Positions 28,279-37,322 of a DNA stretch of 37,409 bases are shown here, piece by piece. Below the pieces are notes generated by a model. It saw only the letters and a program-made list of their open reading frames with translations, searched no databases and was not told the origin of the DNA. Numbering within the stretch: position 1 is the stretch's first letter; every line of letters starts with the position of its first letter. Position numbers and translations under genes: made by a program. The stretch lies in the NCBI GenBank assembly GCA_003427395.1, contig BFEA01000462.1, positions 345,613 to 383,021 of the forward strand. Direction: 5' to 3'. This DNA comes from Chara braunii (taxonomy: Eukaryota > Streptophyta > Charophyceae > Charales > Characeae).

Positions 28279-29692
28279 GGCCGTAACTCTACGTACTAAA
28301 GGAAGAGACCAACTCTAGCCCTTTCTGAATTCTCCTTCATATTAGCAGTTTTAATATTTCAAAAAAGAAAAACAAAGCAAAACTAAATAATTCAAAAACG
28401 GAAACTCAACGGTCGAAGTACGGTCCGAAACCGCTATGCGGCTACAGAGTCGCTAATCCTCACGACGGGACGGCGACCCAATCTTGTATCCCATAATGAA
28501 ATACTGACAAGCATTTTCCTTCCCTCAAAACACAAGCGTCGTCCTATGCCTGACGGGTACCCGTGTCCGATGGCAAGGAGGGGGCTTATGACCCTCTACG
28601 AAGAGGGTGATAAGCCTCCTACCAATGCGGCCGCGGGTCGCCCTCCTTTTGAGGTCCTGTCGCCCGACGTCAGTTCGAAGCGCACCCGCTGACTGTATAC
28701 GTGGGATCGGCCTACTTAGGCCACAAAAAGATGGTTCAAAATCCGAACCGTTGGCTTCCCGTGAAAGGACATGCCAACAGGTAGAAAATTGGACCTAGAA
28801 AACTGAATAATAATAATAAAAAAAATAAAGTAACAATAATAACCACAGGGAAAGGAAAAGGAAGGAAAAGGGTGGTGTCACAAAATCCCTCCGTGCACCA
28901 GCCTTGCCTGAACCACGCCCCGCGCTCACACACGGATCTGGGGTCCCTTTTCTTTCTTTTCCCATTTTCCTTTCTTTTTAGTTCTCACTGTATCTGCCTC
29001 TTAACCTGGCCACCGGGGTCCGCACGGTTCAGACAAGCAGGTNTGGTACAGGTGATATACAAGGGATNAGTAAACCCAGGCCATAAGACTGTTGTTACAG
29101 TCCGAAACCCGAATCAGCGCTNTTCCTCTTTTCCTACGAAGTGANAGGTCGACAGGCGGAAAACCGAAAATAGGGAATTTTAGTGGTAATAACAATAATA
29201 ATAATAATGATGACGACAATTCAAAATCGGAAAGGGAACCGCAGCATCACAACGGCCTGAGGCCAACAAATTTCCCCATACAAAAGAAAATGAGTTTGAC
29301 TTGACATCTTATTCTTCCTTTTCCGACAATAATTGCACCTAACCCATAACTTGACAGAAGCTCACTCGGNGNGCAGTAGAAAAGACTGCGNCGGTCTTCT
29401 CACCTCCGCGTCCCAGGGCGAACCCGGCGGCTACCACGNCCACAGGCCGGTTGTGCTCTGCTGTGCAGCAGGGCGCCGAGCCTGCGNGGACCAATGGAAA
29501 GCCATGTGGNGCACCCTTATGCTGATGGCTACACCACCGGGGCCGGTCCGCGCCGAGGATAATCCAGGCACCAGACCTAAACAGCACGAGATGAGCCTAG
29601 GGATCAGTCTGTCGCGGCAAGGGACTGGCACTGAGCGAGGAACTGGTACACAATGGAGGGCCGGGACACCGTGCCCTCCGACAACGCGCGCA

Positions 29693-29830
29693 GGATCGGG
29701 ATCAGGGTGCACGGGACCCGCGAGTGTCACTACGCAGGCAAAGCAGTCGGGATAGCGCATGCACACTCGTGTAGAGCCGGGATCGCGCGGGCACATGCGC
29801 ATACGGACAGTCGGGGTCGGGAGGTGAACA
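29693..29830. repeat. 81-bp minisatellite, right of element A
   Basis: Units start at 29693 and 29774, 81 bp apart. They contain GGATCGGGATCAGGGTGCAC, GTGTCACTACGCAGGC and GCAGTCGGGATAGCGC, matching 2641-2878. The second unit is degenerate. This continuity across element A supports insertion into an existing array. Confidence 0.8.
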
Positions 29831-29910
29831 GTCACGGGCGGCAGCGGGCGCCTAGGCACAGGTGAACCGGACCATTGAGGGCATGAGCGGGGCTCTCGCA
29901 AGGACGAGAC

Positions 29911-30440
29911 TGGATTCAGGCCGGAGCTATCAGATTCAGGCCGGGACCTTCAGACTCGGGCCGGAGCTATCTGATTCAGGTCGGGACCTTCAGGCCGGAG
30001 CTATCAGATTTAGGTTTGGATCTTCAGACCCAGGCCGGAGCTATCAGATTCAGGCCGCGACCTTTAGACTCAGGCGGGAGCTATCAGAATCAGGTTCGGA
30101 CCTTCAGACCTAGGCCGGAGTTATCAGATTCAGGACGAGACATCAGGCTAAGGCCATGGCTATCAGATTCAGGCTGGGACCTTCAGACCTAGGCCGGAGC
30201 TATCAGATTCAGGTTGGGACCTTCAGACCCAGGCCAGAGCTACCAGATTCAGGTCTGGACCTTCAGACCCAGGCCGAAGCTATCAGATTCAGGACGGGAC
30301 ATCGGACTTGGTCGGGGGTATCAAATTCGGGACGGGACATTTAGACTAAGGCCGGGGCTATCAGATTCAGGGCGAGACATTCAAACTAAGGCCTGGGCTA
30401 TTAGATTCAGGGCGAGACATCAGACTAAGGCAAGGAGACC
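29911..30440. repeat. 40-bp minisatellite
   Basis: The unit is GGCCGGAGCTATCAGATTC followed by AGG.CGGGACCTTCAGACCCA. GGCCGGAG-type starts fall at 29919, 29959, 29993 (a 6-bp deletion), 30033, 30073 and 30113, mostly exactly 40 bp apart, and the array continues with decay to about 30440. Because 40 is not a multiple of 3, the frames that run through it are composition artefacts. Confidence 0.9.
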
Positions 30441-31005
30441 CAACAGTCAGACAGAGAATTGTGAGATCAGACCGACGTTTTCTTTTATTTCGACCGAGAT
30501 ATTTGAGAGAAAATATCAGAGACCTTATTACCGTCATGCGAATGGGCCTATGGTGAAACTCGATTTGGAGCTGTGTCCCCAGTGGGCCCGAGAGTTTAGC
30601 TCCGATACAGAGAGCTCCAACGCAGTTCCGTGGGATCAGTGGGCCCGATATAGGCGCCATCCCATCGGACGAAGGATCCGACCCAGGCTGTTAGTGAGAT
30701 CTGTCGGGACTCAGACCAATTTTCCTGATTTGGACGCGGAATTTATTTCTGAGGCTGGAAGTAGCGTAGTGAATCCTATTATTTTCGACTAAATGAAAAC
30801 AATCTTTTTGTTCCTTCCTGACAGTGGGCTGTGAGAGACTCAAGGTTGTGTCTAAAGTTGGATCTAGTCTCTATTTGTGTGGATGCCGACGAACTGTTTT
30901 CTTGCAGGTTACAGGAGCCCCGATTGACTCTCTCGTGGGTGACAGACACGGCGCGAGGTATAGGGTTGGATCGGCAGGCCGACAAAACACTTCTACCGAT
31001 CGACA
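30441..31005 (+). mobile_element. 3' end of the LTR of element B
   Basis: The segment ends CCGATCGACA at 31005, one base before a primer-binding site. GACA matches element A's LTR end. A frame through 30450-30792 has some protein-like text (FERKYQRPYYRHANGP, WDQWARYRRHPIGRR) but no start of its own, and it extends from the minisatellite; I leave it unassigned. With 29669-30440 and part of 1-2878 it would form one LTR. Confidence 0.55.
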
Positions 31006-31006
31006 G

Positions 31007-31024
31007 TGGCGCCGTTGTCGGGGA
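31007..31024 (+). other. Primer-binding site of element B
   Basis: TGGCGCCGTTGTCGGGGA lies one base after GACA. It matches element A's site except at two positions. It differs by one base from the tRNA-Asp-type site TGGCGCCGTTGCCGGGGA. It defines a plus-strand LTR element starting to its left. Confidence 0.75.
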
Positions 31025-32110
31025 AGGCTGCCTCTCGAGACTTTGGTCCGCCTGTAACCGCAGGGGCGTGGAGGATTAGAGTTGATTGTTTCGGGACTCG
31101 CGCCTGGATATTTCTTGGTGTGTGCAGGTGTGGCACGAGCGCGAGTGAGCGGTCGACGGACGACCAACCTATTTTTCAACGTTTCCGGTGAGATGTGAAT
31201 TTTGCATTCTCATGATCTCATCAATTCTTGCATTCTCATGATTTCATGTATTTCTTCCTACATGTTTCTTGTGATTGAGGGAGATTGTTCCAATCTTTCC
31301 CTACCCTTTGGTCACTCCACCTTGATTTAACTTCCAAGAGAGAAAAAAGTGAGCAGGGGAAGGATTGGAGGGACTGAAGGGGAGGGGAGAAGTATCCCGG
31401 ATTTGCAAGGAGCTGGGAGGGAATTAGATAGGCTAGTTGATCGTGATGGATAGTTGGGAGGGTTGAACCACAACACAAGTCGGTTAGAGACCATGCCTGA
31501 TGTGGGCTGAGTAGGGGCATGGATAGGAGAGTGACAATGCACGAGTGAGACACCGCCCCTTCGTTCGCGTGTGACGTCGGTCTACCCTATGGCACATGAG
31601 TTGGTCAACTCGTGTCCCGGTCGCAACGGAGGTGGTAGGCCAACGATGATGGTACGTTGACCAATCCTCCTTCTCGACATGAGGTTAGGGAGAGATACGC
31701 GAGAGGGCGGTTCTTTCCTAGGTCTGTTGACATTTTGAGAGGATATAGGAGCGATCGACGGGGGCCTATCATGGGGGTCTGTGAGCTCGTCAGTTCGAGA
31801 GCAGGCACATGGAATGAAACATAGAGAGAAATGTTGGTGGTTGATGAGGAATGGTGTTTATTGAATCGGACACCCAAATCCATCTTAGACACGAGGAAGG
31901 GCCGTTTGACGTTGTGAGCCTGCCATTGGAAGGGAAAACAAGTATAGACCAACTAGAGAACAAGGGCTGATAGTGAGACAGGGAGTTTTTTTGTGGGCGA
32001 GGATCGAGTGTCAGCCTAGACCCTGCGTCAGAAGGGATAGGGAGAGTGAGGTGCTTATTGCAGAGGTGAACATTAAAATATATTTATCATCCGATGAGTG
32101 AAGGTTTTTA
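31025..32110 (+). other. Element B leader, no gene seen
   Basis: There is no conserved frame here. The sequence includes a GA-rich stretch (31330-31430: GAGAAAAAAGTGAGCAGGGG and GGGGAGGGGAGAAG). A duplicated CTTGCATTCTCATGAT(C/T)TCAT lies near 31200-31250. I found no match to the element A leader in this part. Confidence 0.5.
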
Positions 32111-32354
32111 GTGATAGACGCTGCGAGGCATTGTTGGGCGCTCTTCCGCCTGACATCTCTCAGCCGTAGGAACGGTTTTTGGTTGTTTGGAGATTTTTCA
32201 GCAGGGTCAGATACTATAGCCCGATACTTGGTTCGATACGCGTATGATTGGGAGTTTCCCAGAGCAACTGTGGTCAGGCCTACGACAATACCTAGGTTTT
32301 TGACCGAGTTGATATTTGGGAGAAAAGATAGTCATCAAATGTTGGTAAGAACAC

Positions 32355-32357
<3 letters not shown>
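32111..32357 (+). pseudogene. Degenerate open frame in element B leader
   Basis: A frame of about 82 codons starts with a non-ATG codon. It contains NGFWLFGDFSAGSDTIARYLVRYAYDWEF and a RPTTIPRFLTELIF end. The text is protein-like but I cannot align it confidently to the modules. It runs up to the long A tract. Confidence 0.25.

Positions 32358-32442
<85 letters not shown>
32358..32442 (+). repeat. A85 homopolymer
   Basis: Eighty-five consecutive A residues on the plus strand, bounded by ACACATT and CATAGG. I see no LINE or SINE body or target duplication beside it. It may be a retroposed tail, an expanded A tract or an assembly artefact. Confidence 0.9.
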
Positions 32443-32443
<1 letters not shown>

Positions 32444-32640
32444 ATAGGAAGGCTACCCAGTTTAGGGCCTCGATAGCTGAGCTAGCGTGGCTGGCCACAT
32501 ATTAGTTGGATAGTGCGGTACCCGATCACAGGGAATTGAGATGAATTTTTTGCCGTATTAGGGCAGAACTCCGTTGAGGGGCGATTACGGGTGCAACAGA
32601 CAGGGCTAGGATTCTCAACGCATAACTTATAGAGGACTAA

Positions 32641-33105
32641 ATGTTTCAATACTGGGAGGACTACCCAGTTGAACTCCGTTAATTCGAGTATAGAGAACCT
32701 GAATTTATTGGCGAAGATTGGATAAAATTCACCCTGCTAGGAAAAACCATCAGGCGACCTAACCAAGGGAGGATAGATAAAGTCTAGAGGGCAATCTTAG
32801 TAAGGTCTGGAGTTTGGTTGTTAGTAATGACCTTGGTAGAATTTGATCGGGATAGGAGGGGGAGAAAGATAGTGGGATCGGCTACTCTAATTGTTGAAGG
32901 TTTCCTATACTATCGTACCTCTATGGTGGCAGACATTGTCTTCAGAGCGGTGGAACAAAGTTGTAAGGATCCGAAGCTAGGGGTTGTGCCAAGCCTAGAC
33001 GTCCATGCTTGGCCCGACGAGGAGGTAGTCCGGGGTATACTTCAGGGCGAGGCTGGGAAATTCCGGGAGGAGGAACTTCATTGGGGCGAAGATTTAGGTC
33101 GATAA
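32641..33105 (+). pseudogene. Decayed module region in element B leader, two stops
   Basis: One phase reads through 155 codons from ATG 32641 with two stops (TAA near 32680 and TAG near 32785). FIGEDWIKFTLLGKTIRR resembles the NW..I end of type I modules. GVWLLVMTLVEFDRDRRGRK resembles the strand before YDIR. AWPDEEVVRGILQGEAGKF follows. Probably one or two ancient module copies; the match is weak. Confidence 0.3.
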
Positions 33106-33237
33106 TTGTCTCGTTAAGGTTGATCGAGCACGGGTTTCTACCACATCCAGAGGGGGCATTATGACTTCCAGTTCCCATCTTCGTTCTGGAGGATTTCATT
33201 GGAGGGCTACATCGTTTGATTCAAATCCACTAATCGT

Positions 33238-33710
33238 TTGATTCAAATCCACTTGTCGTTCCTCCAACTAGAGTGCTTCTTGTGGAATAGCGACATACAC
33301 CATGTTTATTACGCGTTGTGGGAGACAGGTCCCAGGTTTGGTGATTCGACTTTGGAATTGGTAGAGGTGATTCGGTCGGCATCACCCAGAGGACCGGGGA
33401 AATCGCCGAGGGAGGACCAACCTAGTGAGTTTTGTGTTGTCCTTGATAGAGTTATTAGGGAACCGTCCGACTACGTAGCCGGGTGACCGAGTTATATAGA
33501 ACCTGGGATTCCGACGTCTTGGATAGCCAGCAAACTCCCCTAGGTTTCTTTGAGCTGCGTTCATACTATCGAAAGGTAGGGGTTTTCGGAGACGAAGAGG
33601 AAGCATACGGTGAGGAGGATTGGGACCAAGCTGAGTGGGAAGAGGCTAGAGACAACCCTGAAGAGTGGGAGGAGTTATATAACTTCCGAGGAAAGAGTAG
33701 GATATTTTAG
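33238..33710 (+). pseudogene. Two overlapping open frames in element B leader
   Basis: The frame 33238-33486 contains EFCVVLDRVIREPSDYVAG. It is overlapped by four bases by the frame from 33483, which contains LGFFELRSYYRKVGVFGDEEEA and a very acidic Trp-rich tail (EEDWDQAEWEEARDNPEEWEE). CVVLDRV..SDY is compatible with a type I strand followed by the DY position. Assignment is tentative. A 20-bp direct repeat (ATCGTTTGATTCAAATCCAC) sits just upstream, near 33210 and 33233. Confidence 0.3.
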
Positions 33711-33787
33711 GGACACAGATGAAATCGAGCGGAGTGCCCGGGAGTAGTGGCCCAGGGTAGGGGCCAGGATGGACTTAAGGCCTAGAG

Positions 33788-34267
33788 ATGAATCAACTCT
33801 TATCTGACAGACTCTCTTGGGAAAGAGAAATTAATTGGGGCCTGCCATCGTCAAGTGACCTAGTCATTGAAGGTTTACTGGAAAATTGGACTCCTTTAAC
33901 CTTGAGCGAACCCTTTCCGTATGTGATGGACTACACAGTGATAGTAAATATAAAACTTAAGGAAAAGGTGTACGTTATGGTGGCTCGTTTTGTCGAAACT
34001 GATGAGTACGACATAACATTTTACAACCGAAAAGGGAGGAAGTAGACCGGTGACTTGTGGGGGTGTCGGAATTGGGTAGAGACGATCGCGTATGCCTACA
34101 AAAAGGAGTTGGAAAGGAAGGGGAAGAAAGTTACTCGAAGTATAAGAGCTAGGGAGTACAACACTAACCCTAGCCCACTCATTCCCGAAAACTATCTCGA
34201 TGGGAGTAACTGGGAACCAATTATAAATATGGTGCTCAAGGCACGATGTTGGGGGAGTAGACAATGA
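33788..34267 (+). pseudogene. Element B type I module, first of pair, one in-frame stop
   Basis: The ATG at 33788 opens a frame of 159 codons with one TAG at 34043-34045. Motifs in order are EPFPYVMDYTVIV, KVYVMVARFVETDEYDITFYN, (stop), the helix RNWVETIAYAYKKELERK, NPSPLIPENYLDGSNWEPII and NMVLKAR. This is the same order and spacing as in the element A gene 21364-20951, with near identity at D(G)(S/T)NW.PIINMVL. The stop codon TGA overlaps the next ATG as ATGA (34264-34267). It shows that the module genes belong to an element family rather than to one copy. Confidence 0.6.
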
Positions 34268-34610
34268 GCAAAGGGAAGGAAATTTCTGAGGAAAAATTGG
34301 AAGAAAGAAGAGAAAGATTCCTTTCAAGAAATACGCCGCTAAGAGAGAAGATAGAAGCCGTCTGTGCATCTATGAGTTCCCTAGATACATACGAAGTTGA
34401 GGCGTACGAGCTCGTAGATAGTGGATGAGAGTCGATCCGCCTCTATGTCATGACTGTTTGTTTTCTAGGGACAAAGGTACGTGATGTAAGGATCTATTTA
34501 CTAGAGGAGAGGAAGGCCGATCTTGTTTACGGACGCTGTGGGAACGAGCGAAAGAGGTGGTGGAGAATGAAAGGGACATATTACTTTCGATAGGAAAAAA
34601 TGTCGTCTAG
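34264..34610 (+). pseudogene. Element B type I module, second of pair, stop and frameshift
   Basis: The ATG at 34264 overlaps the previous stop (ATGA). It reads KEISEEKLEERRERF, then EKIEAVCASMSSL, EAYELVDSG, a TGA, RLYVMTVCFLGTKVRDVRIY, EERKADLVYGR. After a one-base phase change it continues LWERAKEVVENERD to TAG 34610. The element A gene at 20961-20480 has the same motifs: DESGWE aligns with DSG-stop-E, so the stop replaces Trp. RLYVLTFYFTDLDVYDVRIY aligns directly. Homologous text ends near 34610, where element B appears truncated. Confidence 0.55.
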
Positions 34611-35328
34611 AGTACGAGGATCATTTGGTTTATTAGAATTTGTGCTGTTAATCATCCTGAAAATCCTGAAATTTTGATGAAGTTGTTTCGGACAAGGCCA
34701 CGTTGTTGGCCTAGTACGGACGTAGTCAGGCCCTGTTGGGCCAGGTCCGTTGTTGTCCAGTTGCGGACAAGGGCCTGGACATCCGGTAGGAACCCAGGCT
34801 GGCCACGTTTTGGCCTAGGACCAAAGGCACACGGAGGCACACATGTGAGGCCCAGCACTACTTATAGCTGGGCCAGGCCAGCACAGACACACAGTTCGAG
34901 TAGCTCACTTCTTGGGCGACACACTGCTGGAGCAGCGCGACACTGCGCTGCGCTAGGGAGTAGAGGCGTAGGCAGGGCGAGGGGCGGAGGCCATAGCTGC
35001 AGCGTCCGTCCTCATCTGGGCGCCATAGCTGGCCCACGGCAACGACCTGCACAGAGGGAGAGAGACACCGGCGACAGTTATTACATGGCGGCGGTGCCTG
35101 CAGGTGAGATAGCGAGGAGGACGGCATCTTCTCCTTCTTATAGGCAGAGGTTACATTGGGCATGAAGCCCAGGATCTGATTCAACCTTTTGTGGCAGACA
35201 TTGATTGGACATTCGGCAGGGAGACTATTTTTGGATTTCGCTATCACGATCTTCTCCCTCGCAACCATATTCATCTCGCCTCTCCCCCATCTGCTCATGC
35301 GTGGTATCTCCCCCCATGTGCGTGTTCA

Positions 35329-35364
35329 AGGAGGGACCTTTCTTCCATGTATGCGGTCCCTCCT
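35329..35364. other. Hairpin, 10-bp perfect stem
   Basis: AGGAGGGACC (35329-35338) and GGTCCCTCCT (35355-35364) are perfect inverted copies with a 16-base loop. No U run follows, and the role is unknown. Confidence 0.7.
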
Positions 35365-35604
35365 CCCTCTCTCACATGTGTGGAGTATGATGGGTTGTCT
35401 CGTCAGTCTCTGACAGGTCAGGTCATATCTTTGAGTCTTCTGTTGCACTTCATTGTGCTATATTGCATTGCTTGTTGATGCTTTGCTGACACTGCATTGT
35501 CCATGCAAGTCCTTTTCATCACTTCGTGGAACCTGGGCTTCATATACATCGCTCAACTGAGCATGTATCAGACATTGTGGACATTGGTGATTGGAGGCGA
35601 GCAA

Positions 35605-35757
35605 AGGGCTTTTGCAAGGGAATGACAATGCGAATGATAAACCAAATTGCAACATTCCATATAAAACCATATATTGACCCCGAATTGAAAGCAGATTGCA
35701 CCACAAATAACACCAAATAAGCAAGAGCAAAGCATCAAAGTCAAATGCTAGTGAAAG
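35605..35757 (-). repeat. Left arm of an inverted repeat
   Basis: Read on the minus strand this arm contains CTTTCACTAGCATTTGAC, ATTTGGTGTTAT, GTGCAATCTGCTTTCA, ATATGGAATGTTGCAAT and TGGTTTATCATTCGCATTG. It matches 36470-36629 read on the plus strand at roughly three-quarters identity. It is either a dispersed repeat present twice in opposite directions or the ends of a foldback element. Confidence 0.7.
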
Positions 35758-35804
35758 ACCTCTTCTCGCTTCCAACACCAATGTCAACAATGTCGCTCTC
35801 GTAA

Positions 35805-35823
35805 CTTGGCGCTCGGCGCCAAG
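35805..35823. other. Small perfect palindrome
   Basis: CTTGGCGC-TCG-GCGCCAAG is an 8-bp stem with a 3-base loop. It lies between the two arms of the larger inverted repeat. Confidence 0.7.
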
Positions 35824-36288
35824 ACTATGACCAGCAAGCTCCTATCGACCTAGACTCCTATCTATAACAGGTCGTCCATGAAGAACAGAAGCCCAATGAC
35901 GAATGAAGACTCCGTGTGCTACGGTCCACTCCCACATCACCAGGTAAGCACCTCCTCACATCGCCCTCTCCCTGTCTTCCTTCTCCCACAGTCCCTCGCC
36001 CAAGGACCTCTGCCTTCCTCCTCCGACTATGGCTGCTGCGTCCCGCCTCATCCACGCGCCCTGGCAACGCCCTTCTTCATCCTGGCCCAACTCTCGTCCA
36101 GCTAGCCAGCGCTCCAGCAGCGCTGCTGCCGTCCAGCCATCCAAAATGTGGCAAGTGAGTGGCCTCACTTGCTTTCGTCTTGTCTGGCTGGATGGCCTCT
36201 GTCCCAGTAGCTGCGCCCAGGGCCCTTCCGGAATGTGCCTGGGGCTCAACTGTAAGTGCCATAGGCCTCAGCATATTTGCTGGGGCCC

Positions 36289-36332
36289 CAGCATCTTCAA
36301 CCGACCGGGCTACCGGTTGGTTGAAGATGCTG
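36289..36332. other. Strong hairpin, 20-bp stem with 4-base loop
   Basis: CAGCATCTTCAACCGACCGG (36289-36308) pairs with 36313-36332 around the loop GCTA. There is one non-Watson-Crick position, which would be G-U in the RNA. This is far beyond chance for this window. It could be a small transposon end pair, a small-RNA precursor or a recent palindromic duplication. Confidence 0.8.
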
Positions 36333-36469
36333 CGTGCAGCAACCAACCAATGGGCCCCTTCCTGCTCACGTCAGCCTCTACTTGGGCCTCGTCAATTTCG
36401 GCAGGCCAGCCTTCACTTAGGGCGGGCAAAGGCCTTCTCCGACCAGGTCGAGGGTCCTCACGCTTCACA

Positions 36470-36629
36470 CTTTCATTATCATGTGACGTCAATGGTTTGC
36501 TCGTACTTGTTTGGTGTTATCTTGTGTTGCAATCTGCTTTCAGTTGGGGCTCAAAGTTTATTGGGATTTCTATGGAATGCTGCAATCTGGTTTATTGTCA
36601 TTCACATTGCTCATTTCCTTGCACATGCT
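36470..36629 (+). repeat. Right arm of the inverted repeat
   Basis: The plus-strand copy reads CTTTCATTATCATGTGACG, TTGTTTGGTGTTATC, TTGCAATCTGCTTTCAG, CTATGGAATGCTGCAATCTG and GGTTTATTGTCATTCAC. It pairs with 35605-35757, about 710 bp away. Similarity stops at both arm ends. Confidence 0.7.
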
Positions 36630-37321
36630 TCAAATTGTTCATATTTCAGAAGTCCAAGTTGACACAAATCAATAAATTTGAATAAAATATATTAGACACA
36701 GCAGTCTGTCCTAGGGTCTTTTCCTCGACCAGGATATCTGCTGTGCAACAAAGAAACACAAACTGGCATAAGATAGAAAATAAAAAACACTGTGATTGCT
36801 GTGCACTTGCTGTGCACTTCGGTAATGTATATGAACTGAAACATTTGGCCTGGTGCTGCCAGTGCAACAAGCTCCGTTCAACATCCACACAGACATGGGC
36901 CAGGGTCCTTACTTTTGGCCCAAGTCTGGTTTCAGGGGTCAAAGTCGTGTCTCATCTCAGACGGGTCAGAGAAAAGTCCTAGGGTCAAGAGTATAGGTTC
37001 CAGGGTCAACTAAGGCAGCCCATGCCCCCGTGTGCGGCAGTTGACTCTTGGAAAATCAAGCGTCACGCCCAACCCGGGAGAAGCAGAGTCAGCGATTTCT
37101 CAGAAGTCAATCATGGCCATAGGCCTATAGATTTGATGCACAACCAAAGGCTGTCTGCATTCATTTCAGAAGGTTCCAGCCTTCCAGGGGCTACTGGGTC
37201 CAAGCACATGGAGGCCGGCAGCAAATGTGGCCCAGCTGCCAAATTGAGAAATTGTCACCTTTGGAGGAGGCAAGCTGAGGCAGAGGGTGATCAAGACTCT
37301 GTGTGTACGTCTGCGTGTGTG

Positions 37322-37322
37322 T

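Larger units (their letters stand above)
2879..29668 (-). mobile_element. Element A: giant Ty3/gypsy LTR retrotransposon
   Basis: Two direct repeats of nearly 8 kb flank an interior with gag, retropepsin, reverse transcriptase, RNase H and integrase in the Ty3/gypsy order. All are on the minus strand, and a primer-binding site lies next to the right-hand LTR. Both LTRs begin TGTC and end GACA in element orientation. The total of about 26.8 kb is far above the usual 5-12 kb. Before gag there is an array of small related ORFs of unknown function. The coding part is decayed: there are in-frame stops in gag, protease and RT, and frameshifts in gag, RT and the integrase tail. I see no exact 5-bp target duplication (CACGC on the left, CCGTG on the right). 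Confidence 0.9.
21704..29668 (-). repeat. 5' LTR of element A (7965 bp, with gap)
   Basis: This is the direct repeat of 2879-10750. In element orientation it starts TGTCCCGG at 29668 and ends GTGCGACA at 21704. The distance between copies is 18825 at the left end and 18801 after the gap, and it changes again at the 107-bp indel. The 488-base gap hides the counterpart of about 4490-4978. Its copy of the 220-aa ORF is broken, but its copy of the module near 28000 is longer than in the 3' LTR. Confidence 0.9.
34611..37320. other. Non-coding region right of element B, no supported gene
   Basis: Only short non-conserved frames occur here. The part 34680-34900 is rich in GTTG(T/G)TGGCC and GGCCAGG words and has a weak TTATAG near 34862. 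The rest carries an inverted repeat (35605-35757 against 36470-36629) and two hairpins, described separately. It could be another decayed repeat; no element ends were identified. Confidence 0.45.

Noticed and set aside
32358-32442. LINE or SINE tail
   Set aside because: No reverse transcriptase, RNA polymerase III boxes or target duplication seen next to the A tract.
34680-34900. A third LTR with promoter
   Set aside because: GGCC-rich words and a TTATAG are suggestive, but no paired repeat, TG/CA ends or primer site were found.
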